A stretch of 64,000 bases of DNA from Bacteroides sedimenti (GCF_040365225.1 NZ_AP028055.1:2666001-2730000), one strand, 5' to 3'; shown: positions 37,380 to 46,772, counted from the stretch's first letter. Notes: generated from the sequence alone by a model not told the origin. Made by a program: numbers and translations.

Positions 37380-39506
37380 TTACTTTATTAGCTTTGAGAT
37401 CTCTTCAGAAAACACCTGATAACCGTTAGTTGTCAGGTGTATATAATCCCCTCCATATAATCCTGATTTGATAGTCCCGTTTGCATCTACAAACCAGCTG
37501 GTAGGATTAATATACTTCACATCTTTAATAGGTTTTTTTGCCAAAATGGCATGTATTTGGTTGCACTTGATTCTGATATCACTTGAGACTTCCTTCCCTG
37601 CAGGCAAGAGCCCCAACAAAATTATTTGTGTCTGAGGCAGTTTTATCTTTGCTACATTGGCAACGGCAATGATACCTTCTGCTACTTGTTCAGGAGTGTC
37701 GGCTTCTCCAAAAAGATTATTAATTCCAATCGCAATTACTGCATATTTAGGATGACAAACATTATAGTTTACATATCTAATGCGCCACAACAGATTCTGA
37801 GTTCGGTCTCCTGCAATTCCAGCACTCTCCCATTGATTTTCCCCCACGGCTGCATCCATCGCTCTTTTCCCTGGCTTATAAGTCACTGCTTTTCGGTTAC
37901 CTCCCCACCCTTGAGTAATTGAATTGCCTAACAATAACAGCTTCAAATTCTTTCCTTGAAGGGTAGCTGAAATATCCTCGGATATAGTGTGCCAGTCAGC
38001 GCCTTCTGTCCATCCAGCAGAAGCACGAAATTCATTTCCCGGAACGGGATGAATACATCTATTAACACTTCTACCAGTAGCCTTGAGTATAAAGCGAACA
38101 ATCGTTGATGGGTTATTCAGCGAATGTGGATGGTGGTCCACTCCGGGTTTATGAACAACAGTGATCGGGTAGTTCAACTGTTTGAGTCGTTCTTCAAAGA
38201 TTGCCGTATTTTCATCAACAGGCACCACTTTGTCTGCATCACCCACCACATGAATAACGGGGATTCTGTATTTAGCTATCACAGATACGCAATCAATAGG
38301 ATTTCTCTTCCAGTTAAGCGCCTCTTGCTCATTACCGAAACCATATACTTGAAGCATTTTCCTGGTATCATCCGGCGAGCCTTCTGATTTGCCGGTTCCC
38401 ATTGGCCAGCTTTTTATATCCATCACTGGGGCATCAGCGTAAATACAGGCTACTTTTTCCGGATTTTGAGTTGCCCAGTTATAAACAATTAAGCCTCCCC
38501 GACTCATACCTTCAAGTACAACTTTACTATTGAATCCAACTTTACGCAGCCTCCTGTATAAACTATTCCAGCGCTGCACTGCCTTATTCGATCCATACAT
38601 ATCGGCTACATCGCAATAAACTAAATGAAATCCATTCTCCAACAAGGCAATATCTGTTTGTGGTTCATGATCCCAAAAACGAGCTCGGATAATCCAGGGT
38701 CTCCCTACAGCCTCGACGTAAGGTTCAACTACCCGACATGTTGTTCCTTCATTAGTGAATTCGTACCCTTTATATCCATGGAAATTAAATCTTGCTTTAC
38801 CTTGTATGTGAAGCGCTTTTGTAATATTAACCTTATTTCCTTGTTTTAGAGTGAGGCATTCAAATATTTTTTCAGCAATCATTCCAGCACCTATGGATGA
38901 GGGATGCAATTTATCAGGCATAAGGTGTTGTTCCCATTTATCACCAAAGAGGTTGTACAGATTGATAATTTCAAGTTGGTTTTCATAGGCCATTTTTTCA
39001 ATGAACGTCCGGATCTCTCCTCCTATGAGCTGATCGCTGATTTCAGAGCCATCGGGTAAAAAGCATTTTACAGGAGTAAGCAGAATAATTCGAGGATGAG
39101 AGGATAAGTTCTTATAGCTATTAACCAGTGACATAAAATCGGCTTTCAGATCCTCTTTGTACTTCCAGTTCTGAGGTTTTGAATCATTTGTCCCCAGTTT
39201 AATAATCACAATATCTGGATTGAAAGACAACGATTCTTTATAAGCACTTGTCTTAATGTATGGGTAATCTCCTTTCGAGAGAAGTGTCCGACCGGATACT
39301 CCAAAATTCTGAACCAGATAGCCGCCTCCAAGATAAGCCTGTAGCTGGGCCGGATAACTGTTTTTATCACGATTAGGAATGCCTGCTCCATAGGTAATGC
39401 TATTTCCTATACAAGCGACTCTTATGACATTCCGGGCAAAGGTTTTATTGGCCAGAATCAACATAAAGCCTATGGCCAGTATAATTTTTAAGTTTTTCAT
39501 CATCAT
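37380..39506 (-). CDS. Secreted three-domain esterase: SGNH hydrolase, alpha/beta hydrolase, SGNH hydrolase
   Basis: A 708-residue protein with a signal peptide (about residues 1-24). Domain 1 (25-225) is SGNH: IGNSITYG, GVSGRTLL, KLGTNDSKP, DKLHPSSIG. Domain 2 (about 235-475) is an alpha/beta hydrolase: nucleophile elbow EGMSRGGL, Asp in VVGDADKVVP, His in GVDHHPH. Domain 3 (about 515-708) is a second SGNH: LLGNSITQGWGG, GIAGDRTQN, GINNL, DYIHLTTNGY. All three triads look intact. It probably removes acetyl or other esters from plant polysaccharides, perhaps pectin, as rhaB is its neighbour. Confidence 0.87.
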   Translation of the reverse strand: MMMKNLKIILAIGFMLILANKTFARNVIRVACIGNSITYGAGIPNRDKNSYPAQLQAYLGGGYLVQNFGVSGRTLLSKGDYPYIKTSAYKESLSFNPDIVIIKLGTNDSKPQNWKYKEDLKADFMSLVNSYKNLSSHPRIILLTPVKCFLPDGSEISDQLIGGEIRTFIEKMAYENQLEIINLYNLFGDKWEQHLMPDKLHPSSIGAGMIAEKIFECLTLKQGNKVNITKALHIQGKARFNFHGYKGYEFTNEGTTCRVVEPYVEAVGRPWIIRARFWDHEPQTDIALLENGFHLVYCDVADMYGSNKAVQRWNSLYRRLRKVGFNSKVVLEGMSRGGLIVYNWATQNPEKVACIYADAPVMDIKSWPMGTGKSEGSPDDTRKMLQVYGFGNEQEALNWKRNPIDCVSVIAKYRIPVIHVVGDADKVVPVDENTAIFEERLKQLNYPITVVHKPGVDHHPHSLNNPSTIVRFILKATGRSVNRCIHPVPGNEFRASAGWTEGADWHTISEDISATLQGKNLKLLLLGNSITQGWGGNRKAVTYKPGKRAMDAAVGENQWESAGIAGDRTQNLLWRIRYVNYNVCHPKYAVIAIGINNLFGEADTPEQVAEGIIAVANVAKIKLPQTQIILLGLLPAGKEVSSDIRIKCNQIHAILAKKPIKDVKYINPTSWFVDANGTIKSGLYGGDYIHLTTNGYQVFSEEISKLIK

Positions 39507-40097
39507 TTATTTTTAAGGTAACTCAATCATTTATATTAAAATCGAACAGTCTGCTATCCTTGTTTTCGAATTGGTATCACCCTACCCTTGTTAGAAATAG
39601 AAAATACAGTCTTTTAATAAGCATATAACAAATAAAATGATAACCAGACAACTCAAAAGAAAGTACTATGTAGGCATCTTGCATCAATTTAAGGTTGTAA
39701 TGATATATTCAATTTACATATAAACGCAACAAAAGTATATTATATCAATCAAGAAACTATCCATTTAACACTTAAAAAATTAAAAATACAACTATCCTAT
39801 GCCCAAACAACATATAGATCTGCTCTTTTGTAAAAAGGTCTAAAAGATTTGGAAAATCATATTATTATCAAAAATAAGCAGCACAAACTTTCTACCCATC
39901 AAGTGTAATCGTCACGGATTAAAAATAATATTAGACAGACCGGTACTGCATTTCAATTATTGTTATATATTTGCCGACACATAATAGGGAATATTTTTAA
40001 ACGAAATAAAACATATAATTCCTAGTATAAATCAATCACAAACACATTATTGAAACAAAAATCAGGAACAAAATAAGTTTCAAAACGATCAAATAAA
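39507..40097. other. 591-base intergenic region
   Basis: It separates two divergent genes and holds no ORF or RNA gene that I can recognise. A TATATTTG box on the plus strand at 39966-39973 fits the -7 consensus and may serve the rhomboid gene with a leader of about 120 bases; the -33 box is absent. The remainder is AT-rich. Confidence 0.45.
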
Positions 40098-41666
40098 ATG
40101 AAAACATACATCGCAAAAGTAAAACACATCATACCAACTTACCTCATCATATCTCTTTCAACCATGGCCGGACTGCTCCTTTTCCGCTGGCTTTTTACAA
40201 TTCAATTTGAAATCATTGACATCAAGGAAGATATCTGGAATTTTTGGATCCCAGCACTACTCCCATGGATTCCGATACTGATTTGGTTAGAACCTAGATT
40301 CAAAGACTTAACCTCCAAGGATGACACCGATAGATCAAGCACCATCTTCACCTTTGTTTCAGGAGTTACCCTGGCTGCATGCCTTATAATTTCACAAGAG
40401 TATCTAACAACAGCAACCGGAAAACTGGAACTATTACAATATCCTAGTGAAATAACCGTTAAGCCAAAAGCCCGTTTTTACAAGATAAATAGATATAAAA
40501 TTGAAAAGGACTTTATAAGCTATTACACTGACATTCAATTAAGCGGGAAGTATAACAAGCATTTGGATATTTCGATTTACTTTGTTTTCCCCATTGATGC
40601 TGACAACGTAAAGAGCGATACGGTGGTATACTCAACCAATTGTCGGCTTTGGTATGGGACAATCTTCAAGAAACAGATCAGCAATCGAATCAGCAGTAAA
40701 AAGAAAGATTCATTATATTACGAATTTTTCAAAGAATGTTCAGAAACAGCCCAGAAATACAGACTAAACAACATCGATCACTTTGAAAGAATTCCATCAT
40801 CTAAAAATAGAAGCTCTTTCTTAGAGGCAATTAATAAAGTTACTGTGAATCAAAAAGAAGATCAGATAATTGTCTTGAAAGGTATAAGTGAACCATACGA
40901 TCAACGCAACGGGAATAAGTTTGCATGGATTTTTGGTTCATTTGGGATCGGCCTTTCAATTCTGCTTTTCTTACTTATTTTCACAGGATTCGACAACAAA
41001 GAGAAAGTGCGACTCCTATGCGGCAAAAAATCCAAGAATAGCGAATTGACCGAAATACTTAAATACCTGATTCCAAGAGATGAACATTTTATAACCTCCA
41101 TAATTATCGACCTAAACCTTATAGTCTTCATTCTGATGGTTTTAGCAGGAGTTGACATTATGAGTCCAAATGGGAAAGAGCTTCTCCAGTGGGGAGCAAA
41201 CCTCAGATCGGCAACAACAGACGGAGAATGGTGGAGACTCTTCACCAGCATGTTTGTGCATGGTGGATTAATACACCTTTCCTGCAATATTTATGGACTA
41301 GTGCTGGCAGGATTGTTCGTCGAACCGATATTCGGCAGAAAAAATTATCTCATAATTTACATCATATCCGGCCTTTTGGGAAGCATCGCTAGCATTTTAT
41401 GGTACAATGCCACAATAAGCGTTGGCGCTTCAGGAGCCATATTCGGACTGTACGGAGCAATTCTCGGCCTTCTGTTAACCAACGCCATACCGAAAACAGG
41501 AAAGAAATTGATACTTTCATTGATTGGCTTTTTCGTTGTCATCAATTTATTAATGGGGCTAACAGGAGGTGTTGATAATGCCGCTCACATCGGGGGTCTG
41601 GTAAGTGGAACAATAATTGGACTAATATTATACAAGATCAAGAATGCGATAGAAGAGCTAATCTAA
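40098..41666 (+). CDS. Rhomboid-family intramembrane serine protease with long N-terminal region
   Basis: A 522-residue membrane protein. The first ~290 residues have two or three hydrophobic spans (13-33, 45-63, 80-100) around an extracytoplasmic domain of about 165 residues of unknown fold. The C-terminal ~200 residues are a rhomboid domain: EWWRLFTSMFVHGGLIHLSCNIYGL, the catalytic Ser in VGASGAIFGLYGAILG at about residue 458, and the catalytic His in DNAAHIGGLVSG at about 499. It cuts membrane proteins; substrate unknown. The N-terminal domain may select substrates. Confidence 0.88.
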   Translation: MKTYIAKVKHIIPTYLIISLSTMAGLLLFRWLFTIQFEIIDIKEDIWNFWIPALLPWIPILIWLEPRFKDLTSKDDTDRSSTIFTFVSGVTLAACLIISQEYLTTATGKLELLQYPSEITVKPKARFYKINRYKIEKDFISYYTDIQLSGKYNKHLDISIYFVFPIDADNVKSDTVVYSTNCRLWYGTIFKKQISNRISSKKKDSLYYEFFKECSETAQKYRLNNIDHFERIPSSKNRSSFLEAINKVTVNQKEDQIIVLKGISEPYDQRNGNKFAWIFGSFGIGLSILLFLLIFTGFDNKEKVRLLCGKKSKNSELTEILKYLIPRDEHFITSIIIDLNLIVFILMVLAGVDIMSPNGKELLQWGANLRSATTDGEWWRLFTSMFVHGGLIHLSCNIYGLVLAGLFVEPIFGRKNYLIIYIISGLLGSIASILWYNATISVGASGAIFGLYGAILGLLLTNAIPKTGKKLILSLIGFFVVINLLMGLTGGVDNAAHIGGLVSGTIIGLILYKIKNAIEELI

Positions 41667-42056
41667 GCAAGGCATCTTGCCGTAGAAAGAGGTATTTAGA
41701 AACTATTCTTTTGAATCATTGTGGAAACCGGTCGTTTGTTTTATGAAATAAGTTGTTCTTGCACTCAATAATTCATTTAGGACTAACAGCAATCAGGATA
41801 CCAGGCAAAAATACATTAACATAAATAAGTAACAATTAAGATTGTGATTGTTTTTTTAAATCTCTAGTCGGGGATTTATTTCTAATTTTGCAGCCCAATT
41901 TAATACACTTTATTTGAAGCTGAGAAGTGAGAGAAACGAAAGCAGATTTTAAAATAAGAATCTTTGCTTTTATTATCGGAAGTTCAACATCAACACCAGC
42001 TCTTATAAGGCAGACTCAACAAACGAATAAGCTACTAATTAAACTATTTAGGAATT
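41667..42056. other. 390-base intergenic region
   Basis: No convincing gene. A TAATTTTG -7 box is at 41883-41890 on the plus strand, with no -33 partner; it would give a leader of about 160 bases for the next gene. A GTG-started ORF at 41927-42214 overlaps that gene out of frame and has no protein-like character. Confidence 0.4.
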
Positions 42057-42782
42057 ATGGAGACGTTCTGGAACACAATTGCCCAATACAATGCTGCAAC
42101 TTGGGGGTATCAGATATTACTAACAGTGATTGCAATAGCATTAACTATCTCATTATTCACAAACCCAACAAAAATCATACAACGAACTATGAAATTGTTT
42201 CTTGCATTGCTTAATGCATGGATTGCAATAGTTTATTATTACATATATTGTGAACCAAGAAGCTTAAACAATGTATTTACATTATTTTGGGGAGTAATGA
42301 CACTATTTTGGTTATATGATTTTCTATTTGACCGTACCCCTTTTGAGAGAACATATAAATACGACAAGCTATCCATTCTACTTTGTTTGCTTCCACTAGT
42401 TTATCCACTCTTCTCACTAGCACGTGGTCTTCATTTCCCGATGATGACCTCACCGATTATGCCTTGCTCTGTTGCTGTATTTACAATTGGATTACTACTT
42501 GCATTTTCCAAGAGAAGGAATATTTTTCTGATTCTGTTTCTGTCTCATTGGGCTTTAATTGGTTTTACCAAAGTATACTTCTTCAAGATACCGGAAGATT
42601 TTCTTTTAGCAAGCTCTTCAGTTCCGGCACTCTATCTTTTCTTCAAAGAGTATATAAACTCAAATTTGCATAAATCCTCAAAGCCAAAAGCAAGACTTCT
42701 TAATCTTGCATTAATAACATTATGCGGCATCATCGGTTTCATATTTTCAATAACCATGATAAATGAGATTTGTCAAATGTAA
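42057..42782 (+). CDS. DUF6064-like integral membrane protein
   Basis: A 241-residue protein with about seven hydrophobic segments. The opening METFWNTIAQYNAATWGYQILLTV, with an aromatic-rich start and YNxATW, and the later NVFTLFWGVMTLFWLYDFLFD and PCSVAVFTIGLLLAFSKR recall the DUF6064 family. No function is known. It stands alone between the rhomboid gene and tRNA-Leu. Confidence 0.65.
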   Translation: METFWNTIAQYNAATWGYQILLTVIAIALTISLFTNPTKIIQRTMKLFLALLNAWIAIVYYYIYCEPRSLNNVFTLFWGVMTLFWLYDFLFDRTPFERTYKYDKLSILLCLLPLVYPLFSLARGLHFPMMTSPIMPCSVAVFTIGLLLAFSKRRNIFLILFLSHWALIGFTKVYFFKIPEDFLLASSSVPALYLFFKEYINSNLHKSSKPKARLLNLALITLCGIIGFIFSITMINEICQM

Positions 42783-42890
42783 ACTTCAATATTTACGAAG
42801 TTTCTACAATGCGGGATAAATGCAAAGACAGCTTTATTCCCTTTTTTTGAGGCAATCTATTTATCAGGATAAAATATGATTTACACCACT

Positions 42891-42932
42891 CAAAAACAAA
42901 AAAGCTCCTCAATCAACTGATTGAGAAGCTTT
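42891..42932 (-). terminator. Terminator of tRNA-Leu(CAA)
   Basis: A 15-bp stem with one mismatch (42901-42915 with 42918-42932) followed on the minus strand by a T-rich run (TTTGTTTTTG). Confidence 0.8.
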
Positions 42933-42937
42933 CTTTG

Positions 42938-43021
42938 TACCCAGAGCCGGGATCGAACCGGCATGGAAGTGAATCCACTGGTGTTTGAGACCAGCGCGTC
43001 TACCAATTCCGCCATCTGGGC
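42938..43021 (-). tRNA. tRNA-Leu (anticodon CAA)
   Basis: An 84-nt class II tRNA. The acceptor arms are GCCCAGA and TCTGGGT, with a G-U closing pair and discriminator A. The D-loop has GGAATTGGTAGACGC, the anticodon stem CTGGT/ACCAG holds loop CT-CAA-AC, a long variable arm follows, and the T-loop is GGTTCGATCCC. The CCA end is not encoded. Confidence 0.95.
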
Positions 43022-43167
43022 GAATTGCGAGTGCAAAGATACGGCTTTTTTTCATATTTGCAAGACTAGAGAAAGAAAAAGTTGAAAAAAATAGAATTCT
43101 ATAGAGGAGGTTAGCCTTTTTATAAAATAAATGCTACCTTAGCAGAAACTTTAAAACAGGTATTATC

Positions 43168-44250
43168 ATGACAAACAGCAATAATTATTGTGTAATCATG
43201 GGTGGAGGTATCGGAAGCCGTTTCTGGCCTTTTAGTCGTAAAAGCCTCCCAAAACAATTTCTTGATTTCTTCGGAACAGGTCGTTCACTCCTTCAACAAA
43301 CATACGACAGATTCAGCAAAATAATTCCCTCTGAAAATATATTCATCGTAACTAATGACTTGTATGCTTCTCTAATTCAGGAGCAGCTTCCTGAACTCTC
43401 ACCCAACCAGATCCTTCTAGAACCAACACGCAGAAATACAGCACCTTGCATTGCCTGGGCATCTTACCATATTCACTCATTAAATCCTAATGCCAATATC
43501 GTTGTAGCTCCTTCAGACCATTTGATATTAAAGGAGGATGAGTTTCTGGAAGCAATCGGAAAAGGATTAAAATTTGCAGAAAAAAAATGCAACCTACTTA
43601 CTCTGGGCATCAAGCCCAATAGACCGGAAACAGGTTACGGATACATTCAAGTAGATGAACAAAAAGACGGTGAGTTTTACAAAGTAAAAACGTTTACAGA
43701 AAAACCAGAACTAGAATTAGCCAAAGTATTTATTGAAAGCGGAGAGTTTTATTGGAATTCCGGATTGTTCATCTGGAACGTAAATTGCATCTTGAAAGCA
43801 TTCAATGAACTACTACCTGAACTGGTTGCTAAGTTGGCACCCGGGGTTGGGTTATATGGCACAGACAAAGAGAAAGCATTTATCAACGAATATTTCCCAG
43901 CCTGCCCTAATATCTCCATCGATTTCGGAATCATGGAAAAAGCGGACAATGTATATGTACTAATGGGAGATTTCGGATGGTCTGACCTAGGAACCTGGGG
44001 GTCACTATATGACCTATCGCCAAAAGACAACAATCAGAATGTGTGCTTAAAATGTGAATCTCTTACCTACAACAGTAAAAACAATATCGTAGTGTTACCC
44101 GAAGGTAAATTAGCCGTGCTCCAAGATATGGATGGATACTTAATTGCAGAATCGGATAACGTGTTGCTGATTTGTAAAAAGGAAGAAGAGCATGCAATAA
44201 GAAAGTTTGTGAATGATGCTCAGATTAAAATGGGAGAGGATTATATTTAA
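43168..44250 (+). CDS. manC: Mannose-1-phosphate guanylyltransferase
   Basis: A 360-residue nucleotidyltransferase. The signature GGGIGSRFWPFSRKSLPKQF is at residues 12-31. VAPSDHLIL is at about 111-119 and FTEKPELELA follows at about 175. It ends after the left-handed helix region, so it lacks the C-terminal isomerase domain of the longer bifunctional enzymes. It makes GDP-mannose for GDP-fucose and glycan synthesis. Confidence 0.92.
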   Translation: MTNSNNYCVIMGGGIGSRFWPFSRKSLPKQFLDFFGTGRSLLQQTYDRFSKIIPSENIFIVTNDLYASLIQEQLPELSPNQILLEPTRRNTAPCIAWASYHIHSLNPNANIVVAPSDHLILKEDEFLEAIGKGLKFAEKKCNLLTLGIKPNRPETGYGYIQVDEQKDGEFYKVKTFTEKPELELAKVFIESGEFYWNSGLFIWNVNCILKAFNELLPELVAKLAPGVGLYGTDKEKAFINEYFPACPNISIDFGIMEKADNVYVLMGDFGWSDLGTWGSLYDLSPKDNNQNVCLKCESLTYNSKNNIVVLPEGKLAVLQDMDGYLIAESDNVLLICKKEEEHAIRKFVNDAQIKMGEDYI

Positions 44251-44259
44251 TAAAATCGA

Positions 44260-44311
44260 TTATAAAAAGAATGCGCATTGATATTATCTATCATGCGCAT
44301 TCTTTTTATAA
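44260..44311. terminator. Bidirectional terminator between manC and the HIT gene
   Basis: A perfect 19-bp stem (44260-44278 with 44293-44311), with A-run and T-run inside the arms. It overlaps the HIT stop codon. Confidence 0.9.
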
Positions 44312-44719
44312 ATCAGTTTTGTTATTTTCCCAAACACTCTTAATTGAATCTGCAATAGTTGCAAACTCTTCATTGGAAAGTGCCAGTTTAGGATTTGAAA
44401 TTATCATATCAGATTCCTTGTTGATCGGTATAAGATGAATATGAGCGTGAGGAACTTCCAGACCCATCACCGCAACCCCAATTCTTTTACAAGGAATTAC
44501 TTTCTCAATAGCAGAAGCTACGCTTTTTGCGAAAAGATGCAACCCAGCAAACTCTTCATCTTCTAAATCAAAAAGATAATCAACCTCATGTTTTGGAATA
44601 ACAAGCGTATGTCCTTTAACCAAAGGGTTAATATCTAGGAATGCATAAAAACGGTCGTTCTCTGCTACCTTGTAACTGGGAATGTCTCCTGCTGCAATTT
44701 TACTGAATATTGTTGCCAT
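44306..44719 (-). CDS. HIT family hydrolase
   Basis: A 137-residue histidine-triad protein. It begins TIFSKIAAGDIPSYKVAEND. The triad is HAHIHLIPI at about residues 91-99. Such enzymes hydrolyse nucleoside phosphoramidates or dinucleotide phosphates. It is the downstream partner of greA (10 bases apart) in one minus-strand unit and ends within the bidirectional terminator. Confidence 0.92.
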   Translation of the reverse strand: MATIFSKIAAGDIPSYKVAENDRFYAFLDINPLVKGHTLVIPKHEVDYLFDLEDEEFAGLHLFAKSVASAIEKVIPCKRIGVAVMGLEVPHAHIHLIPINKESDMIISNPKLALSNEEFATIADSIKSVWENNKTDL

Positions 44720-44729
44720 TTGCGGTTAA

Positions 44730-45194
44730 TTAAAGAGAGATATTAAGTACTTCCAATGAAATATTTCCTTGTGGAACTGCAATATGAGCCACATCACCCA
44801 CTTTCTTACCCAAGAGTCCCTGAGCAATAGGTGTCTTAACTGACAATTTTCCTTCTTTCAGATTTGCTTCGCTTTCAGAAACAATAGTATATTTCATTTT
44901 CATTCCATTCTTCAGGTTTTTCAATTCAACCTTATTCAAAATCTGAACTGAATCCGTTTTTAATTTTGATTCATCGATAATTTTTGCGCTGGAGATAATT
45001 GTCTTCAACTGATTAATCTTCATCTCGAGCATGCCTTGCGCCTCTTTTGCTGCATCATATTCAGCATTCTCTGATAAGTCTCCCTTATCTCTCGCTTCAG
45101 CAATCTGCCTTGAGATTTCCGGACGGTTAACGGTTTCCAGAATTCTCAATTCCTCAACTAACTTTTTGTAACCCTCTTCAGACATATAAGCCAT
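44730..45194 (-). CDS. greA: Transcription elongation factor GreA
   Basis: A 154-residue GreA. The N-terminal coiled coil contains RDKGDLSENAEYDAAKEAQG with the acidic tip residues at about 41-46 (D and E that act in the polymerase channel). The C-terminal FKBP-like domain ends VSESEANLKEGKLSVKTPIAQGLLGKKVGD. It rescues backtracked polymerase. The gene has a strong Shine-Dalgarno sequence and a leader with its own terminator hairpin, which suggests feedback control. Confidence 0.96.
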   Translation of the reverse strand: MAYMSEEGYKKLVEELRILETVNRPEISRQIAEARDKGDLSENAEYDAAKEAQGMLEMKINQLKTIISSAKIIDESKLKTDSVQILNKVELKNLKNGMKMKYTIVSESEANLKEGKLSVKTPIAQGLLGKKVGDVAHIAVPQGNISLEVLNISL

Positions 45195-45202
45195 GATTCG
45201 AT

Positions 45203-45210
45203 CCTCCTTT
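45203..45210 (-). promoter_or_regulatory. Strong Shine-Dalgarno sequence before greA
   Basis: The minus strand reads AAAGGAGG, 8 bases before the ATG, which is unusual for Bacteroidetes. Confidence 0.6.
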
Positions 45211-45260
45211 ATTAATTAATAAAATGCTTTTAATTTTAAACAATTAAACCGTCATATAAA

Positions 45261-45292
45261 CAAAAAAGAATTCCAACATTTACATGTCGGAA
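45261..45292 (-). terminator. Terminator hairpin in the greA leader (candidate attenuator)
   Basis: On the minus strand a 9-bp stem with one G-U pair (45284-45292 with 45271-45279), loop of four, then TTCTTTTTTG (45261-45270). It lies about 17 bases after the predicted transcription start and 67 bases before the greA ATG. Confidence 0.8.
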
Positions 45293-45315
45293 CCCTCTTT
45301 CATTTAAATACTATG

Positions 45316-45347
45316 CAAAGATAGGCTTTTAAACAATACGTGTCAAG
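45316..45347 (-). promoter_or_regulatory. Promoter of greA
   Basis: Minus strand: CTTG (45344-45347), 20 bases, TATCTTTG (45316-45323). The predicted start is near 45309, so the leader is about 115 bases and contains the hairpin above. Confidence 0.75.
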
Positions 45348-45401
45348 CAAAATTGTATGCTTTGTAACATGTTTAACAAAAAAGCCCTAAATATTAGCAA
45401 T

Positions 45402-46553
45402 TTAAAGCAGTTTTTTCACTTCTTCCTCTAAATTCTTAATATTCTCATCACGCTTTTTAAGTTCGTTATTTCTATCAATTACGAAAAACGAAGGGACTTT
45501 CGATATATTATACACAGAAACATATCTTGACTGCAATCCATTGTCATCATGAACACAAACCCAAGGCAGATTATCAGCAGATGTTTTCCAGAAATGTTCA
45601 TCAGTATCTAAAGACACTTGATAGATTTGCAATCCTTGAGATGCATATTTGTTATACAGATCACGTAATGCATAGTTATGTGCAACTCCTCCTTCTGCTT
45701 GATAAACAGTAAAGTCTAGAATCACCACTTTCCCTTTCAGGTCACTCAATTTACGAGACACGCCGTTAATATCCTTCAGATTGATATCAATCAAACCTGA
45801 TTGCGATAGTTTTTCCTGAGGCAATTCGATTATTTTTTGTTTACCTGGACGGGTATTCTTCAGTCCTTTAATAACGATATTATATAGATTCTTCGACCGG
45901 TCAGCATCAGGATATGCATTATTCAAGCTGGTTGCAACTGCTTGGAAACATTTGATATCATCCTTGCTATACATCGGATCAAAAAGCATATAGCCATTTA
46001 CTTTCTGAAACAAGGCAAAATAAGCGTAGGTCATATTGGGAGCAGCAAAGATATATTTCATTTTCACCTCATCTTTGTATTTCTTTACCATACCAGCCAC
46101 ACTATCTTCGAATACATCGGAGGAAATCTTGTTTTTCTGAGCCACCTTCACTAATGCATCGATTTTATTCTGCAATCCGATCTGTTTCAGGGTTAATTCT
46201 TTGATCTTATTACAATTTTCTGAACCTTCAACAGCATATCCGGTTGAAAAATCATTCAGTTTAGTCTTTATGGTAACCGTTTCTGTACTGTCAATAGAAA
46301 CATTAATAACTTTATCATCCAGTCTCAACCTGTAAAATTCAGGAGATTCAGGGCGCAATTGCTTAAAGCTAAACTCTCCTTCTCCCTTCAGCTTAACAGA
46401 ATCGAGCGGCTCAACGTCGTTAATACCAGAGGCTTCCAGATATAACATTTTCCCATCGGCTCCAGCAACGGTTCCTTCAATTTTAAATTTCGGATTATTA
46501 TTACAGGAAGCTAATATCAGAGTTCCCAATATGAATAAACTACTCTTTTTCAT
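45402..46553 (-). CDS. TlpA-like lipoprotein with DUF4369 N-terminus but no CXXC
   Basis: A 383-residue lipoprotein (lipobox LILASC at about residues 12-17). The N-terminal ~110 residues fit DUF4369: FKIEGTVAGADGKMLYLEASG, VEPLDSVKLKGEGEFSFKQ. The C-terminal ~145 residues are a thioredoxin-like TlpA/AhpC domain: DINLKDINGVSRKLSDLKGKVVILDFTVY. Where W-C-x-x-C is expected the sequence reads FTVYQAEGGVAHN, so both redox Cys are missing; the cis-Pro region KVPSFFVIDRN is kept. It may have a binding or structural role instead of redox activity. Confidence 0.82.
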   Translation of the reverse strand: MKKSSLFILGTLILASCNNNPKFKIEGTVAGADGKMLYLEASGINDVEPLDSVKLKGEGEFSFKQLRPESPEFYRLRLDDKVINVSIDSTETVTIKTKLNDFSTGYAVEGSENCNKIKELTLKQIGLQNKIDALVKVAQKNKISSDVFEDSVAGMVKKYKDEVKMKYIFAAPNMTYAYFALFQKVNGYMLFDPMYSKDDIKCFQAVATSLNNAYPDADRSKNLYNIVIKGLKNTRPGKQKIIELPQEKLSQSGLIDINLKDINGVSRKLSDLKGKVVILDFTVYQAEGGVAHNYALRDLYNKYASQGLQIYQVSLDTDEHFWKTSADNLPWVCVHDDNGLQSRYVSVYNISKVPSFFVIDRNNELKKRDENIKNLEEEVKKLL

Positions 46554-46725
46554 GGTTTGTATTCTTATTTATTTGCAAGTTTTAGATGTTTTTACTTGTT
46601 GCAAATATAGTTCTTTTCACGTTTAAGCAAAGCATTTACATGGTATCTTCTCTTTAAAAAATGAAAAAAAATGGATCTGAAGTAACTTTTTCGCTCATTT
46701 CCACTGTCTTAGAATAAGAATTGTA

Positions 46726-46733
46726 TATCTTTG
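46726..46733 (+). promoter_or_regulatory. -7 promoter box of pnp
   Basis: TATCTTTG is an exact match, 39 bases before the ATG; no TTTG is seen at the -33 position. Confidence 0.5.
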
Positions 46734-46772
46734 CGGTAATTTTGAAAGAAAGAAATAGATAAAACAATTTTT

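Noticed and set aside
41927..42214. 95-residue ORF overlapping the DUF6064-like gene
   Set aside because: GTG start, different frame, no motif; the DUF6064-like frame explains the region better.
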